Origin: JANXMY01 sp965246745
GTDB lineage: Bacteria; Armatimonadota; Armatimonadia; Armatimonadales; Capsulimonadaceae
Direction of reading: 5' to 3'
Length of the DNA stretch: 64,000 nucleotides
NCBI GenBank assembly: GCA_965246745.1
Contig: OZ251980.1
Coordinates: forward strand, 1,984,001-2,048,000
Part shown: positions 29,346 to 38,043 of the stretch, piece by piece
Layout of the letters: every line of letters starts with the position of its first letter
Position numbering within the stretch: the first letter of the stretch is position 1
The notes under the pieces: generated by a model
Database searches by the model: none
Seen by the model: only the letters and a program-made list of their open reading frames with translations
What the model was told of the DNA's origin: nothing
Program-made: the position numbers and the translations under genes

Positions 29346-29618
29346 GGAGTCTCCTTTTCTGGCTGCGCCGGGCAGCGCAGGCTTGCAAACGTAGCAAAAA
29401 TGCAGAAAGCAAACAGTAAAGGCACAAGCGCCTGCGAGGGAGGGTGCAGCAGAACCCCGCATTTGTACCTAGTGCATAAACCGTGCCAACCTGCGGTGCT
29501 CGGGATTTCGCCCCGGCGCAAGACCCGGTATTTTCCCTGTGTTTTTTTCCCCCGGCCCTGCCGATAATCCCTTTATCCACTGCTGCCGACCGATTACCCT
29601 GCCGAAAGAGGCGCCTGC

Positions 29619-30470
29619 ATGAAAAACCCGTACCTGGAAAGCCTGCTTTCCCGTATCAACGATATTCCGACCCTGCCGGCCAGCGTTCTGCGCGTGATGC
29701 AGATGATCGAAGACCCGTTCTGCTCGTCGTCCGACCTCGCCAAAGTGATCCAAGCCGATCCGGCGATGGCCGCCAAAGTCTTGAAGCTCGCCAATTCGTC
29801 GTACTACGGCTTCCGGCAGAAGATCGGCAACATTCCGCAGGCCGTGACCCTGCTCGGCTTTGCGACCCTGAAAAACACGCTGCTGGCCGCCGCCGTGTTT
29901 GACATGTTCCGGGTCGCCGGCACCGGCTTCGACCTGCCCGCACTGTGGACCCACTCGGTCACTGCCGCCACCGCCGCCAAGCTGCTCGCCAAACGCGCCC
30001 GTTACCCGCAGTCCGAAAAAGCGTTCACCGCCGCGCTGATGCACGATGTCGGCAAGATCATTTTGGCCCGGTTTATTCCGCAGGGCCTGGCCGAGATTGT
30101 GGACACGGTTCACAGCGAGCACCTGGCGATGTACGATGCCGAAAAGAAAGTGCTCGGCTTGTCGCACCCGGCCCTCGGCGCGTGGGTGCTGGGCCGCTGG
30201 GGCCTGCCCGCCCCGATTGTGGAAGCGGTGGAGTTTCACCATCACCCGACACGGGCGCAGAACAGCTTTGACCTGGCGGGGATTGTGTACCTGGCGAACA
30301 TTCTGGCCCATCGCTCGGGCATCGGCTTCGGCGGCGACGGCCTGGAGCGCGAAATGGACCCGGTGGTGCTGGAATTCTATCAGCTCAGCGAAGCCGCGCT
30401 GACCGACCTGCAAGACTCGCTGGTTTTTAAGCGCCTTGAAATCGAATCGTATGCCATGTCGGCAGCGTAG
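29619..30470 (+). CDS. HDOD-domain signalling protein
   Basis: This 283-residue cytosolic protein is a single HDOD domain, starting LLSRINDIPTLPASVLRVMQ. It has the signature LAKVIQADPAMAAKVLKLAN, SSYYGFRQKIGNIPQAVTLL and AALMHDVGKIILARF, which keeps the HD pair. HDOD proteins act in signal transduction, often alongside c-di-GMP or two-component pathways, and are usually not catalytic. Length is normal for stand-alone members. The gene at 30485 follows 14 bp downstream and is probably co-transcribed. Confidence 0.92.
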   Translation: MKNPYLESLLSRINDIPTLPASVLRVMQMIEDPFCSSSDLAKVIQADPAMAAKVLKLANSSYYGFRQKIGNIPQAVTLLGFATLKNTLLAAAVFDMFRVAGTGFDLPALWTHSVTAATAAKLLAKRARYPQSEKAFTAALMHDVGKIILARFIPQGLAEIVDTVHSEHLAMYDAEKKVLGLSHPALGAWVLGRWGLPAPIVEAVEFHHHPTRAQNSFDLAGIVYLANILAHRSGIGFGGDGLEREMDPVVLEFYQLSEAALTDLQDSLVFKRLEIESYAMSAA

Positions 30471-30484
30471 CCTGCCCCAAAGCC

Positions 30485-32530
30485 ATGACCGAACCTACTG
30501 CTTACAAACTCACCCGCGCCGGACTGTGGGCCGAATTCCTGCCGGTGCGGGACGGCCTCCGGCCCACCTGGCAGCTCAGCGTCACCGCCCGCAATCGGGG
30601 CGGGACCAAAGTGCTTGCGCCGCTGCTGGAAACGTCGGTCCGGCGGCCCCTCGCGACGGTGCGGGTCAAAGGCGAAGCGTATCCGCTGACGATTGACCGG
30701 CACGCGCCGGGGCGCGGCGGGCGATTGACCCTCGGCGGGACGCGGAAGCTCGGCGCGGGCGGGGCCGAGTTGGAATGGGAGATGCGCTGGCTGCCGGTCC
30801 CGAAAACCGACGGCGCGTTCACGGTGGAAATGCGCCTGCGGACGACTCCGCGCTGCGCGGGAGCCTTGACGATAGACCTGGCCTCGGCGCTGCATCAGCC
30901 GGACGTGTGGCGGCACGCCCCCGCGCGGGCCGCCGGGCACGACGCGCTGTGCGCGTTCTCGGGGTATCACCGCTTCGCGCTGGGGCTGGCCGCGCTGACC
31001 GGGGACGCCGAATGGGCCGGCGGCGGCGGCTGGACCCTCGAAATCCCGGCGTTTTCCCTCGGCGGCGGCAAGCTGATTGCGTTCGGCCTGCGCTTCGGCG
31101 CGGCCCAAACCGCCGGCGACGCCCGCGCGGCGCTGGTCACGCAGTACGCGGCGCTGGCCGAACCCGCCCTGCATCCGCTGGAACAGGTCGGCCCGCTGGA
31201 CCCGTCCGCCGCCGCCGCTGCGCTGGCGAGTCCCGACTCCCATCAGCTCGTCGGCATGGAGCGGCTGTACCTGAAAACGCCGACCGAAAACAGCTTCAGC
31301 GGGGCCGGGCCGCGCGAGCCGGCCGGGGCGCTGGCGGCGCTGTGGGACTGGAACCGTCTCCATGCCGCGCCGGGGCTGCCGCGCGTGGTCCGGTTCGGGG
31401 CGCACGGCCTGTGCGCGGATTTTCAGGTGATGGGCCGGGCCGGCGAGCCGGAGCCGAACAAAGGAGCATTCTGGGACAGCTTGACGGGCGGGATCGGCAC
31501 GGACTTTGCGGGGGGGGCGACATTCGGCATTGCCGCCAATGCGCGGCTGGCCCGAACGCTGTTTCGGCTGTTTGAAGTTTCCGGCGAGCCGCTTTTGAAG
31601 CAATCGGCCCTGAATATCGGCCACTGGCTGCTCTTGAAGCAGAACGCGTCCGGCTTTTACGACGGCGCACGGGTCCACGCGACTCGGGGGCTGGAAGCCG
31701 ACGGCCGGGTGATTTCGTCGCCCTGCGCCCTGGACGGCGCGGAAGCGATTGGGGCATTCACGGCGGCTTACGGGGCGACGGCGAACGAAGTCTGGATCAA
31801 GGCCGCCCGGCGGGTCGCCGAGTTTCTTTTGGCGCATCGCCTGCGCGAGTTCGATGCCCAATCGCCGCCGGCTATTGCCGCCGTGATTTCCTCGCTGCTT
31901 GCTTTGGACGCCGAAGCGCCCAACCCGCGCCTGCGGGCGGCCCTCGCCGAATGGGGCGCGTGGCTGCTGGCGCAGCCGCTTTCCGCCGAGTCGCCCGCGC
32001 TGAATGCCGACGGCCTGCATGCGGGCTTGTTTGAGTGCGCCCAGGCTTACTTCCGGCTGTTCGCCCTGCTGCGCCGCCCGGCGTTTCTCCGCGCGGCCTT
32101 TGCGGCGCTGGGTGCCGTGCCGCCGGAGTCCCGCGCGTCGTGGCGCTCGCTGGCCGCCCATCAATCGGCGCTGCTGGCGCTGGCCGGGCTGCTGCCAGAC
32201 GCCAAACTCTCGTTCGACGCTCCGAGCGTGACGCTCGACTGGCGGGTGTTCACGCCCGACCCCGCTGCCGCGCCGTTTCTGCGGGTCGCGGCAGCGGGCG
32301 GCGCGGACGCCCGCGCGGACTGGCTGCCGCTGGTCTGCCGCGCGACCGACCAATTATTGCTGCTGGCGCTCGCCCCGCCGTCGGTGGAAGCCGTGTCGGT
32401 CTGGAAAAACGGCAAGCGTCCCCTGCTGCGCGACCTGCGGACGGGGCGGGTGGACACCGATGCCCCGTTGTCTTTGATTTCAGGCAAAGAGCGCTGGGCG
32501 CGGGCGGGCCTGTTCACCGTGGACCCGTAG
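30485..32530 (+). CDS. large cytosolic protein, probable six-hairpin (alpha/alpha barrel) fold
   Basis: This 681-residue protein has no signal peptide. Residues 1-250 are beta-rich (AEFLPVRDGLRPTWQLSVTA, GAFTVEMRLRTTPRCAG), like the super-beta-sandwich that precedes six-hairpin glycosidases. Residues 260-590 consist of helix pairs with GGATFGIAANARLARTLFRL and QSALNIGHWLLLKQNASGFY, the regular pattern of an (alpha/alpha)6 barrel. A glycoside-processing role is plausible but no catalytic residues can be named. It follows the HDOD gene closely. The last 80 residues form another small beta domain. Confidence 0.65.
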   Translation: MTEPTAYKLTRAGLWAEFLPVRDGLRPTWQLSVTARNRGGTKVLAPLLETSVRRPLATVRVKGEAYPLTIDRHAPGRGGRLTLGGTRKLGAGGAELEWEMRWLPVPKTDGAFTVEMRLRTTPRCAGALTIDLASALHQPDVWRHAPARAAGHDALCAFSGYHRFALGLAALTGDAEWAGGGGWTLEIPAFSLGGGKLIAFGLRFGAAQTAGDARAALVTQYAALAEPALHPLEQVGPLDPSAAAAALASPDSHQLVGMERLYLKTPTENSFSGAGPREPAGALAALWDWNRLHAAPGLPRVVRFGAHGLCADFQVMGRAGEPEPNKGAFWDSLTGGIGTDFAGGATFGIAANARLARTLFRLFEVSGEPLLKQSALNIGHWLLLKQNASGFYDGARVHATRGLEADGRVISSPCALDGAEAIGAFTAAYGATANEVWIKAARRVAEFLLAHRLREFDAQSPPAIAAVISSLLALDAEAPNPRLRAALAEWGAWLLAQPLSAESPALNADGLHAGLFECAQAYFRLFALLRRPAFLRAAFAALGAVPPESRASWRSLAAHQSALLALAGLLPDAKLSFDAPSVTLDWRVFTPDPAAAPFLRVAAAGGADARADWLPLVCRATDQLLLLALAPPSVEAVSVWKNGKRPLLRDLRTGRVDTDAPLSLISGKERWARAGLFTVDP

Positions 32531-32543
32531 GGGGCCGTCGGCC

Positions 32544-32714
32544 TCAGTTGCCGCCCGGCGGCTCATGGTGCGGGATAGTCGGCGGGATAGTCGGCGGCGG
32601 CGCGGCGGGCGGCGGCGCGGGAGCGTTCGGGATTTCCGGCGGCTCCGGCTCGTGAGACAGCTTCACCTCGGCGGCCTGCTGTTCCAAATCTTTTTCCAAC
32701 TGTTCGGCTGTCAT
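32544..32714 (-). CDS. small Pro-rich protein downstream of the cyclase gene
   Basis: This 56-residue frame begins MTAEQLEKDLEQQAAEVKLS, an acidic helix, and continues with repeated PAPPPAAPPP and TIPPTIP segments. A GGAG ribosome-binding site lies 7 bases before the ATG at 32714. It starts 11 bp after the cyclase/TPR gene on the same strand and is likely its last operon partner. It is too short for many gene callers. No function is known. Confidence 0.55.
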   Translation of the reverse strand: MTAEQLEKDLEQQAAEVKLSHEPEPPEIPNAPAPPPAAPPPTIPPTIPHHEPPGGN

Positions 32715-32725
32715 GCTGTTTCTCC

Positions 32726-35389
32726 TTACAGAAGTCCGTCATCTACCAACCCGTCATAAGTGTCTAAAACATACTCGATGCTCTGCGCGGCCTCCAGTCG
32801 CGCTCCCTGCGCCCAAAAAAAAGCGAACTTTTCTTCGCCGAGCGCCGCCCGGCTGGCGGCCAAAGTCTTTTGAGGGTCAAAATCGGTTTTCACGGCGACT
32901 GCGTCCTCGGTCAGCGCTGCGTCGGCGGCGGCTTGCAGCAGGCAGACTTCGGCGTGCCGCGTTTCCGCCCCGGCAATTTCTGCAAGGTGCAGCAGCGTGC
33001 TGGCGATGCGCTGCCGGCTGCCGAGTGTCCGCTGCGCTTCCAAGCTGCTTCGAAAAAACGGCTTGGCCTGCGCGTGCTGCCCCTGCTGAAACAGCAAATC
33101 CCCCAGATTGTGCAGCGTCGCCGCGCTTCCGGCGGCATCGGAAAGTTCGCGGTACTCCGCCAGCGCCCGGCGGTACAATGCGTCCGCGCCCGCGAAATCC
33201 CCGTGAGACATGGCTAGGACGCCCATGCTGTTGAGCATCCGGGCGGAATTGGCGCGGTCGCCGAGCGCCTCGTACTGCGCGAGGCTTTCCTGCCCGTATT
33301 CCTGCGCCTCTATCTGCTGCCCCGCGCTGTCGGCGACGATGCACAGGTTGCCGAGGGCGGCGGCGACGCCGTGCGGGTCGCCGTGCGCTCGGCGCAGGGC
33401 TAAATCGCGCTCGTGATACGCGCGGGCGTCGCCGTAGTCGCCGCAGCACCAGGCCAGCAGGCCCGCGCCGTTGAGCACCCGGCCCCGCGCCGGGCCGGCA
33501 TCGTCGGGCGACTCGGCGAGGGCGGCGTCGAGCCATCCCCGGCCTTCGGTGAGATAGGAGCGGCCGTACCAGAAGCGGGACAAGGCCCCGGCGAGGCGCG
33601 GCAGGGTGCCGTCGCGGTCCGAACGCGCCTGAGTTAAAGCCGCGCGGAAGTTTTCGGCGTCGCATTCCAGGCGGTCCAGCCAGAGCGCTTGATCGGGTCC
33701 GACCAAGTGCGGCACGGCGTCCTCAGCCAGCGCCAGAAAAAAGTCGCGGTGCTTTTGCGTGAGCGCCCCGGCGTCGCCCGGCGACTCCGCTCGCTTGCCG
33801 GCGGCGTAGGAATGCAGGCTTTCCAGCAGCCGGCAGCGCACCTGGCCGTTTTCCGGCGGCTCGGCTACGACCAGCGATTTGGCTGCCAGCCGTGCGACAA
33901 GGTCTAAAATCTCCCACTCTTCGACGCACCCGCCCGCGCAGACCGCTTCGGCGGCTGCCAGCGACCAGCCGCCGCAAAATACCGACAAGCGGGCAAACAG
34001 CGTCTGCTCCGGCGGCGACAGAAGATCATACGACCAGTCCACCAGGGCGCGAAGGGTCTGCTGACGCGGCAGGGCGGTCCGCAGGCCGCCGGTCAGCAGC
34101 CGGAAGCGGTCGCCGAGCCGCCCGTCAATCTGCTCCGGGGTCAAAACCTGCACCCGCGCCGCCGCCAGCTCCAGCGCCAGCGGGATGCCGTCGAGCCGGG
34201 TGCAGACCGACGCCACAGCGGCGGCGTTGCCGGCGCTGAACCGAAAGGTCGGCAGGGCGGCGGTCGCCCGCGCGACAAACAAGCGCACCGAATCGCAGTC
34301 GCCGAGCGTGTCGGGCGACTGCCCGGACGCCTGGGGCAGGCTGAGAGAAGAAAGCGGCAGAATAATCTCGCCGCCGATGCCGAGCGCTTCGCGGCTGGTC
34401 GCCAGCACCGTCAGCTTCGGGCACAAGGTCAGCAGCGCTTCGGCCAGCCGCGCGACGGCGTCGATCAAATGCTCGCAGTTGTCGAGGATCAGCAGCGCGG
34501 CTTGGGGGCGCAGGGCGGCAAGCAGCGCTTGGCGCAGCCGCCCGGAGTCTTCGCGCACGCCGAGGGTCGCCGCGATTTCCTGGTCTATCAGCGCGGGGTC
34601 CGCCAGCGCCGCCAGCTCCACCAGCCAGGTGCCGTCGGGGTACAGCTCGCGGCTGTCGGCGGCGGCTTCCAGTGCCAGCCGGGTTTTCCCGGTCCCGCCG
34701 GGGCCGGTCAAAGTCACCAGCCGCGACTCCGAAAGCAAAGCGCGGGCCGAGGCCCGCTCGGCCTCGCGCCCGATAAACGAGGTCATCTGCGCCGGCAGAT
34801 TATGGGGGTAGGCTTCGGGCAGCCGCAGCGGGGGAAACGAAGACGGCAGGCCGGGCGCAGTCAGCTCCCAGATGTCCGACGGCCGGCTCAGGCCGCGCAG
34901 GGAAAAGCGGCCCAGGAGGCGCAGGGCCGCGCCGGCGGGCAGGCGCTCGGCGGCATGCGCCGCCGCCGTGTCCGACAGCAGGGTCTGCCCGCCGTGGGCG
35001 GCGTCGAGCAGCCGCGCCGTCCGGCTCGGGGCCGCGCCGAAAAAGTCGCCTTGCCGCCGCTCCGCCGGGCCGGTGTGGAGGGCCATCCGCACCCGCAGCG
35101 CCGCGCCCCCGGCCAGCGGCCAGGGTTCGGCGGCCAGGGCGGTCTGCGCCGCCAGCGCCGCGCCGAATGCGGCTTCGGGCGAGTCAAACGCGGCAAAAAA
35201 CGCGTCCCCGGCGCTTTTAAAGACCGTGCCGCCCGCCGACTCAATCGCGCCGCGCAAAAGCAAGTCGTGCCGCGCCGCCGCCGCCGACATGGCCTCGGGC
35301 TGCGCGTCCCACAAGGGCGTGCTGCCTTCAATGTCGGAAAACAAAAACGTCACCGTCGCCGTGTGGATAGTGGGAGAAGCAGTCGGCAT
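32726..35389 (-). CDS. class III nucleotidyl cyclase-NB-ARC ATPase-TPR regulator
   Basis: This 887-residue protein has three parts. Residues 5-165 form a class III cyclase domain: FLFSDIEGSTPLWD with the first metal Asp, KSAGDAFFAAFDS with the second, and HTGPAERRQGDFFGAAPSRT. In the last motif the transition-state Asn of the usual N-R pair is replaced by Ser. Residues 195-480 form an NB-ARC-type ATPase: SFIGREAERASARALL, P-loop LTGPGGTGKTRLALE and LLILDNCEHLIDAVA. Residues 520-870 are TPR-like repeats. Such proteins act as cAMP-producing or ATP-driven regulators. CRP-like sites lie upstream of this operon. The upstream esterase gene is 30 bp away. Confidence 0.9.
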   Translation of the reverse strand: MPTASPTIHTATVTFLFSDIEGSTPLWDAQPEAMSAAAARHDLLLRGAIESAGGTVFKSAGDAFFAAFDSPEAAFGAALAAQTALAAEPWPLAGGAALRVRMALHTGPAERRQGDFFGAAPSRTARLLDAAHGGQTLLSDTAAAHAAERLPAGAALRLLGRFSLRGLSRPSDIWELTAPGLPSSFPPLRLPEAYPHNLPAQMTSFIGREAERASARALLSESRLVTLTGPGGTGKTRLALEAAADSRELYPDGTWLVELAALADPALIDQEIAATLGVREDSGRLRQALLAALRPQAALLILDNCEHLIDAVARLAEALLTLCPKLTVLATSREALGIGGEIILPLSSLSLPQASGQSPDTLGDCDSVRLFVARATAALPTFRFSAGNAAAVASVCTRLDGIPLALELAAARVQVLTPEQIDGRLGDRFRLLTGGLRTALPRQQTLRALVDWSYDLLSPPEQTLFARLSVFCGGWSLAAAEAVCAGGCVEEWEILDLVARLAAKSLVVAEPPENGQVRCRLLESLHSYAAGKRAESPGDAGALTQKHRDFFLALAEDAVPHLVGPDQALWLDRLECDAENFRAALTQARSDRDGTLPRLAGALSRFWYGRSYLTEGRGWLDAALAESPDDAGPARGRVLNGAGLLAWCCGDYGDARAYHERDLALRRAHGDPHGVAAALGNLCIVADSAGQQIEAQEYGQESLAQYEALGDRANSARMLNSMGVLAMSHGDFAGADALYRRALAEYRELSDAAGSAATLHNLGDLLFQQGQHAQAKPFFRSSLEAQRTLGSRQRIASTLLHLAEIAGAETRHAEVCLLQAAADAALTEDAVAVKTDFDPQKTLAASRAALGEEKFAFFWAQGARLEAAQSIEYVLDTYDGLVDDGLL

Positions 35390-35419
35390 GGGGACACTCG
35401 GGGGAGGGCGGCGCGGCTG

Positions 35420-36049
35420 TTATGACACGGCTTCGTTGTTGGGCAGCGGCGGCAGGCTTGCCCGGCGCAGGCACCAATCCCGCACCCAGGGCCATTCGCC
35501 GTAGCCGTAGTAGGGGGAGATATGCCCGCTGTTCGGCAGAGTGTGCAGGGTCAATTCCAGCCCGGCGGCATACGCCCCGGCCTGGTCCACCGTCGAGTAA
35601 TCGTCGTTGCTCGACGCAACCAAAACGGTTTCGCGCCCGACCGCTTGCAGCCCCTCGGGAGACAATGCCGGCGGGAAAAACGCCGCCGTGCCCGCGAGGT
35701 CCAGCGGCGGCATTTGGGGGACCACATACGGCGGGGCGACCAACAGCACCCGGTCCGCGACCGGGCCGGGCCGCTGAAACCCTGCGCTCCCGGCCATCGC
35801 CGCGTGGCGTATCCAGTTGACCGCGCCCATCGAGTGGGTCAGCACGGTTAAAACCGCGTCGGCAGGGACCTGGCTGAGTGCGTCATGGATGAGCGCCATC
35901 CACGCTTCAGGGCTTGGGTCGGTCGGGTTCGGCATTTTCGGAGCCAGCACCGCATGCCCTTCGGCTTGAAGCTGCCCGCCGAGCCATTCCTGCCAGTGCG
36001 CCGGCTTGTTGCCGCCCCAGCCGTGCAAAATCAAAAAAGTTTCCGCCAT
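35420..36049 (-). CDS. RBBP9-type alpha/beta hydrolase
   Basis: This 209-residue serine hydrolase belongs to the RBBP9/YdeN group. It opens AETFLILHGWGGNKPAHWQEW, carries the nucleophile elbow LTHSMGAVNWI near residue 70, ASSNDDYSTVD for the acidic residue and LPNSGHISPYYGYGEWP for the catalytic His. The physiological substrate is unknown. The ATG at 36049 opens directly at the first strand, with AGGAGGG nine bases upstream. It is the first gene of the operon leading to the cyclase regulator, and the divergent gap upstream contains two CRP-like sites. Confidence 0.9.
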   Translation of the reverse strand: MAETFLILHGWGGNKPAHWQEWLGGQLQAEGHAVLAPKMPNPTDPSPEAWMALIHDALSQVPADAVLTVLTHSMGAVNWIRHAAMAGSAGFQRPGPVADRVLLVAPPYVVPQMPPLDLAGTAAFFPPALSPEGLQAVGRETVLVASSNDDYSTVDQAGAYAAGLELTLHTLPNSGHISPYYGYGEWPWVRDWCLRRASLPPLPNNEAVS

Positions 36050-36138
36050 TCGCGTGTCGCCCTCCTGCCGCCGTGTGTTTCGTTCCCATTCTGACACCCC
36101 CCGGCGTATTTGTCAAGAAATTCCGCGCAAAACGCCCT

Positions 36139-36177
36139 TGTGATAAAAGTCACACCCGCGCTGTGACGTTCCTCACC
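36139..36177. promoter_or_regulatory. two tandem CRP/FNR-family binding sites
   Basis: TGTGA-TAAAAG-TCACA (36139-36154) matches the CRP consensus half-sites perfectly. TGTGA-CGTTCC-TCACC (36162-36177) differs at one base. Relative to a transcription start at the ATG 36211 of the right-hand gene, they are centred at -64.5 and -41.5. The latter is the classical class II activator position. They also lie upstream of the esterase-cyclase operon on the other side. Confidence 0.7.
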
Positions 36178-36198
36178 CGCCGCGCCGCGCCGCCGGGC

Positions 36199-36204
36199 TA
36201 CACT
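36199..36204 (+). promoter_or_regulatory. -10 element of a leaderless promoter
   Basis: TACACT ends 6 bases before the ATG at 36211. There is no ribosome-binding site and no recognisable -35, which fits activation by a factor bound at the CRP-like site centred at -41.5. Confidence 0.6.
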
Positions 36205-36210
36205 CAGCGC

Positions 36211-36465
36211 ATGACACACACTTCTTTTCGCCCCGCCGCGCCGCGCCCGGCCTGCGCCGCCCGCCGCCCGGCCCCCGTGCTGTCTCCGCTGGAGCGTGCC
36301 TTGCTGCGGCTTTTGGTCGCCGGCCGCGAGCTGCGGGACGCCGCCCCGTCGGTCGGCGTGTCCCCGGCCGAGGCCGACGCCGCCCTTGAAGCGCTCCAAG
36401 CCCGCGCCGGAGTCCGCTCCCGCTCGCGCCTGCTTGCCCTCGCCATTCTCCACTTTTGGGTGTGA
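36211..36465 (+). CDS. small LuxR-type helix-turn-helix protein
   Basis: This 84-residue protein has a Pro/Ala/Arg-rich N-terminus and then a GerE/LuxR-like DNA-binding domain: LSPLERALLRLLVAGRELRD, SVGVSPAEADAALEALQARA, then GVRSRSRLLALAILHFWV. The order (LSxxExxLLxLL, then VxxHxxxxxxKLGVxxRxxL in classical members) fits the family, with changes in the recognition helix. It has no sensor domain. It is probably leaderless and controlled by the CRP-like sites just upstream. A strong terminator follows. Confidence 0.75.
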   Translation: MTHTSFRPAAPRPACAARRPAPVLSPLERALLRLLVAGRELRDAAPSVGVSPAEADAALEALQARAGVRSRSRLLALAILHFWV

Positions 36466-36478
36466 TGGCCCAAGACGC

Positions 36479-36522
36479 AAAACCGCCCGGCCCGGCGCTG
36501 ACGTGTGAGGCCGGGCGGTTTT
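36479..36522 (+). terminator. Rho-independent terminator
   Basis: AAAACCGCCCGGCC and GGCCGGGCGGTTTT form a 14-bp perfect stem around a 16-base loop, ending in a T run on either strand. It isolates the LuxR-type gene from the signalling cassette downstream. Confidence 0.9.
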
Positions 36523-36538
36523 CGGCGCGTCTGCCCCC

Positions 36539-36567
36539 TAGACATTCGGACAGACTTTTGTTATAAT
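36539..36567 (+). promoter_or_regulatory. promoter of the phospho-signalling cassette
   Basis: TAGACA (36539-36544), a 17-bp spacer and TATAAT (36562-36567) precede the ATG at 36579 by 11 bases. The leader would be about 5 bases, almost leaderless. Confidence 0.75.
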
Positions 36568-36578
36568 AAATACACCTT

Positions 36579-37979
36579 ATGAATGACTCAGACAAAACCC
36601 GAATTGTCGGCGGCGCGGCGGGCGATCCCGACCGGACGCGAATGACCGATGCGGACCGGACGCGGATGACGGGCGCGGACCCGGACCAAACCCGCTCCGG
36701 CTTGACCCCGCCCGGTTTTGCGCCGCCCGGCTTCGACCCCGGCGGCGCGGCGCGGGCGCTGTCGCTGGCGTCGGTTTCCGGCCGCGCGTATGCGCCGATG
36801 TCGGGCATGGTGCGCGAGCATTTCTTGTTTGACATCCGGGCGGGCGGCAGCGGGCGCGGCGGGCTGCGCTCGCCGCTGAACATTTCTCTGGTGCTGGACC
36901 GCTCCGGCTCCATGGAAGGCGAGCCGCTGGAATACGCCAAGCGGGCGTGCGCGTATGTGGTGGATTTACTCGAACCCGACGATCTTCTCAGCGTCGTGAC
37001 GTTTGAAGAGCAGGCGGATGTGATCATGCCCGCCCGGCGGGTCACCAACAAAGCGCTGGTCAAAGACTACATCAATCGTATCTACACCGGGAACACCACC
37101 AATCTTTACGAAGGGCTGATGACCGCGTGCCAGCAGGTGGCGTCGGTGAAAACCGCCCATACCCTGAACCGCGTGCTGCTTTTGACCGACGGTGAGCCGA
37201 CCGCCGGGCCGCGCGATTTCGCGTCGGTGGTCGGCCAGGTCGCCGAGCAGAAGGGGCGCGGCATCACGGTCACGGCGCTGGGCTTCGGGCCGGACTACAA
37301 CGAGGAGCTGTTGGCGGGCATCGCCCGGCGCTCCGGCGGCAACTACTACTATATCGCCCGCCCGGAACTCATCCCGGAAGTGTTCCGGCGCGAGCTGGAC
37401 ACGCTGATGCGCGTGACGGCCCGCAACCTGCGCCTGCGGCTGCACCTCTCGCGCGGGGTTTCGGTCCGGCAGGTCTACGGCCAGCAGCCGGTGCTCGGTC
37501 CGCGCAGCGCCGAAGCGACTTTGATTGATGTGGAAGCTGAAACCGGCGTGGGGTCGTTGTGGGAGCTGGAGCTGACCCCGCGCCCCGCCGGGGTGTACCG
37601 GGTCGCCATCGCCGAGCTGCTGTACGACGACGGCCTGACGGGCCGGCAGGAAAAGCTGTCGGCGGACGCCGTGATCGAGTTCACGTCGGACCCGGCCAAG
37701 CTCGGGGCCGGGGCCGACCCGCGCGTCGCATCCGAAATTGAAGTGGCCCGCGCGGCCCGGTCGCTGGACAAAACCGTGCTGGGCATGAAGACGCAGGGCT
37801 TGGACCGCACCCAGATCATGCAGGACCTCAACCGAACCAAAACGCTGATGCTGGACCAGGGCAAGCTCGGCCAGGCCCAGCAGATCACGCAGGCGATTCA
37901 AGACATTCAAGGCGGCGGGTCGGTCGAGAAAACGCTGATGGGCACGATTTACACGCTGGACCAGGGAAAAACACGTTGA
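36579..37979 (+). CDS. VWA-domain protein with repeated Thr phospho-motifs
   Basis: This 466-residue cytosolic protein carries a von Willebrand factor A domain with MIDAS motif LVLDRSGSMEG near 105 and LLLTDGEPTAGP near 202. A C-terminal beta domain follows. The N-terminal 40 residues repeat a D-K/R/Q-T-R motif (SDKTRIV, PDRTRM, ADRTRM, PDQTRS). The C-terminal 80 residues repeat a similar one (LDKTVLG, LDRTQIM, LNRTKTL, VEKTLMG). Such sites look like substrates for the kinase encoded at 40290, to be read by the FHA domains of the next gene. It is the first gene of the four-gene cassette. Confidence 0.88.
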   Translation: MNDSDKTRIVGGAAGDPDRTRMTDADRTRMTGADPDQTRSGLTPPGFAPPGFDPGGAARALSLASVSGRAYAPMSGMVREHFLFDIRAGGSGRGGLRSPLNISLVLDRSGSMEGEPLEYAKRACAYVVDLLEPDDLLSVVTFEEQADVIMPARRVTNKALVKDYINRIYTGNTTNLYEGLMTACQQVASVKTAHTLNRVLLLTDGEPTAGPRDFASVVGQVAEQKGRGITVTALGFGPDYNEELLAGIARRSGGNYYYIARPELIPEVFRRELDTLMRVTARNLRLRLHLSRGVSVRQVYGQQPVLGPRSAEATLIDVEAETGVGSLWELELTPRPAGVYRVAIAELLYDDGLTGRQEKLSADAVIEFTSDPAKLGAGADPRVASEIEVARAARSLDKTVLGMKTQGLDRTQIMQDLNRTKTLMLDQGKLGQAQQITQAIQDIQGGGSVEKTLMGTIYTLDQGKTR

Positions 37980-38043
37980 AGTCCGGCGCGAATTTGTGGA
38001 ATAATCCCAACGGAAAAGATAACGCCCAAAAATACTCCGCCGC

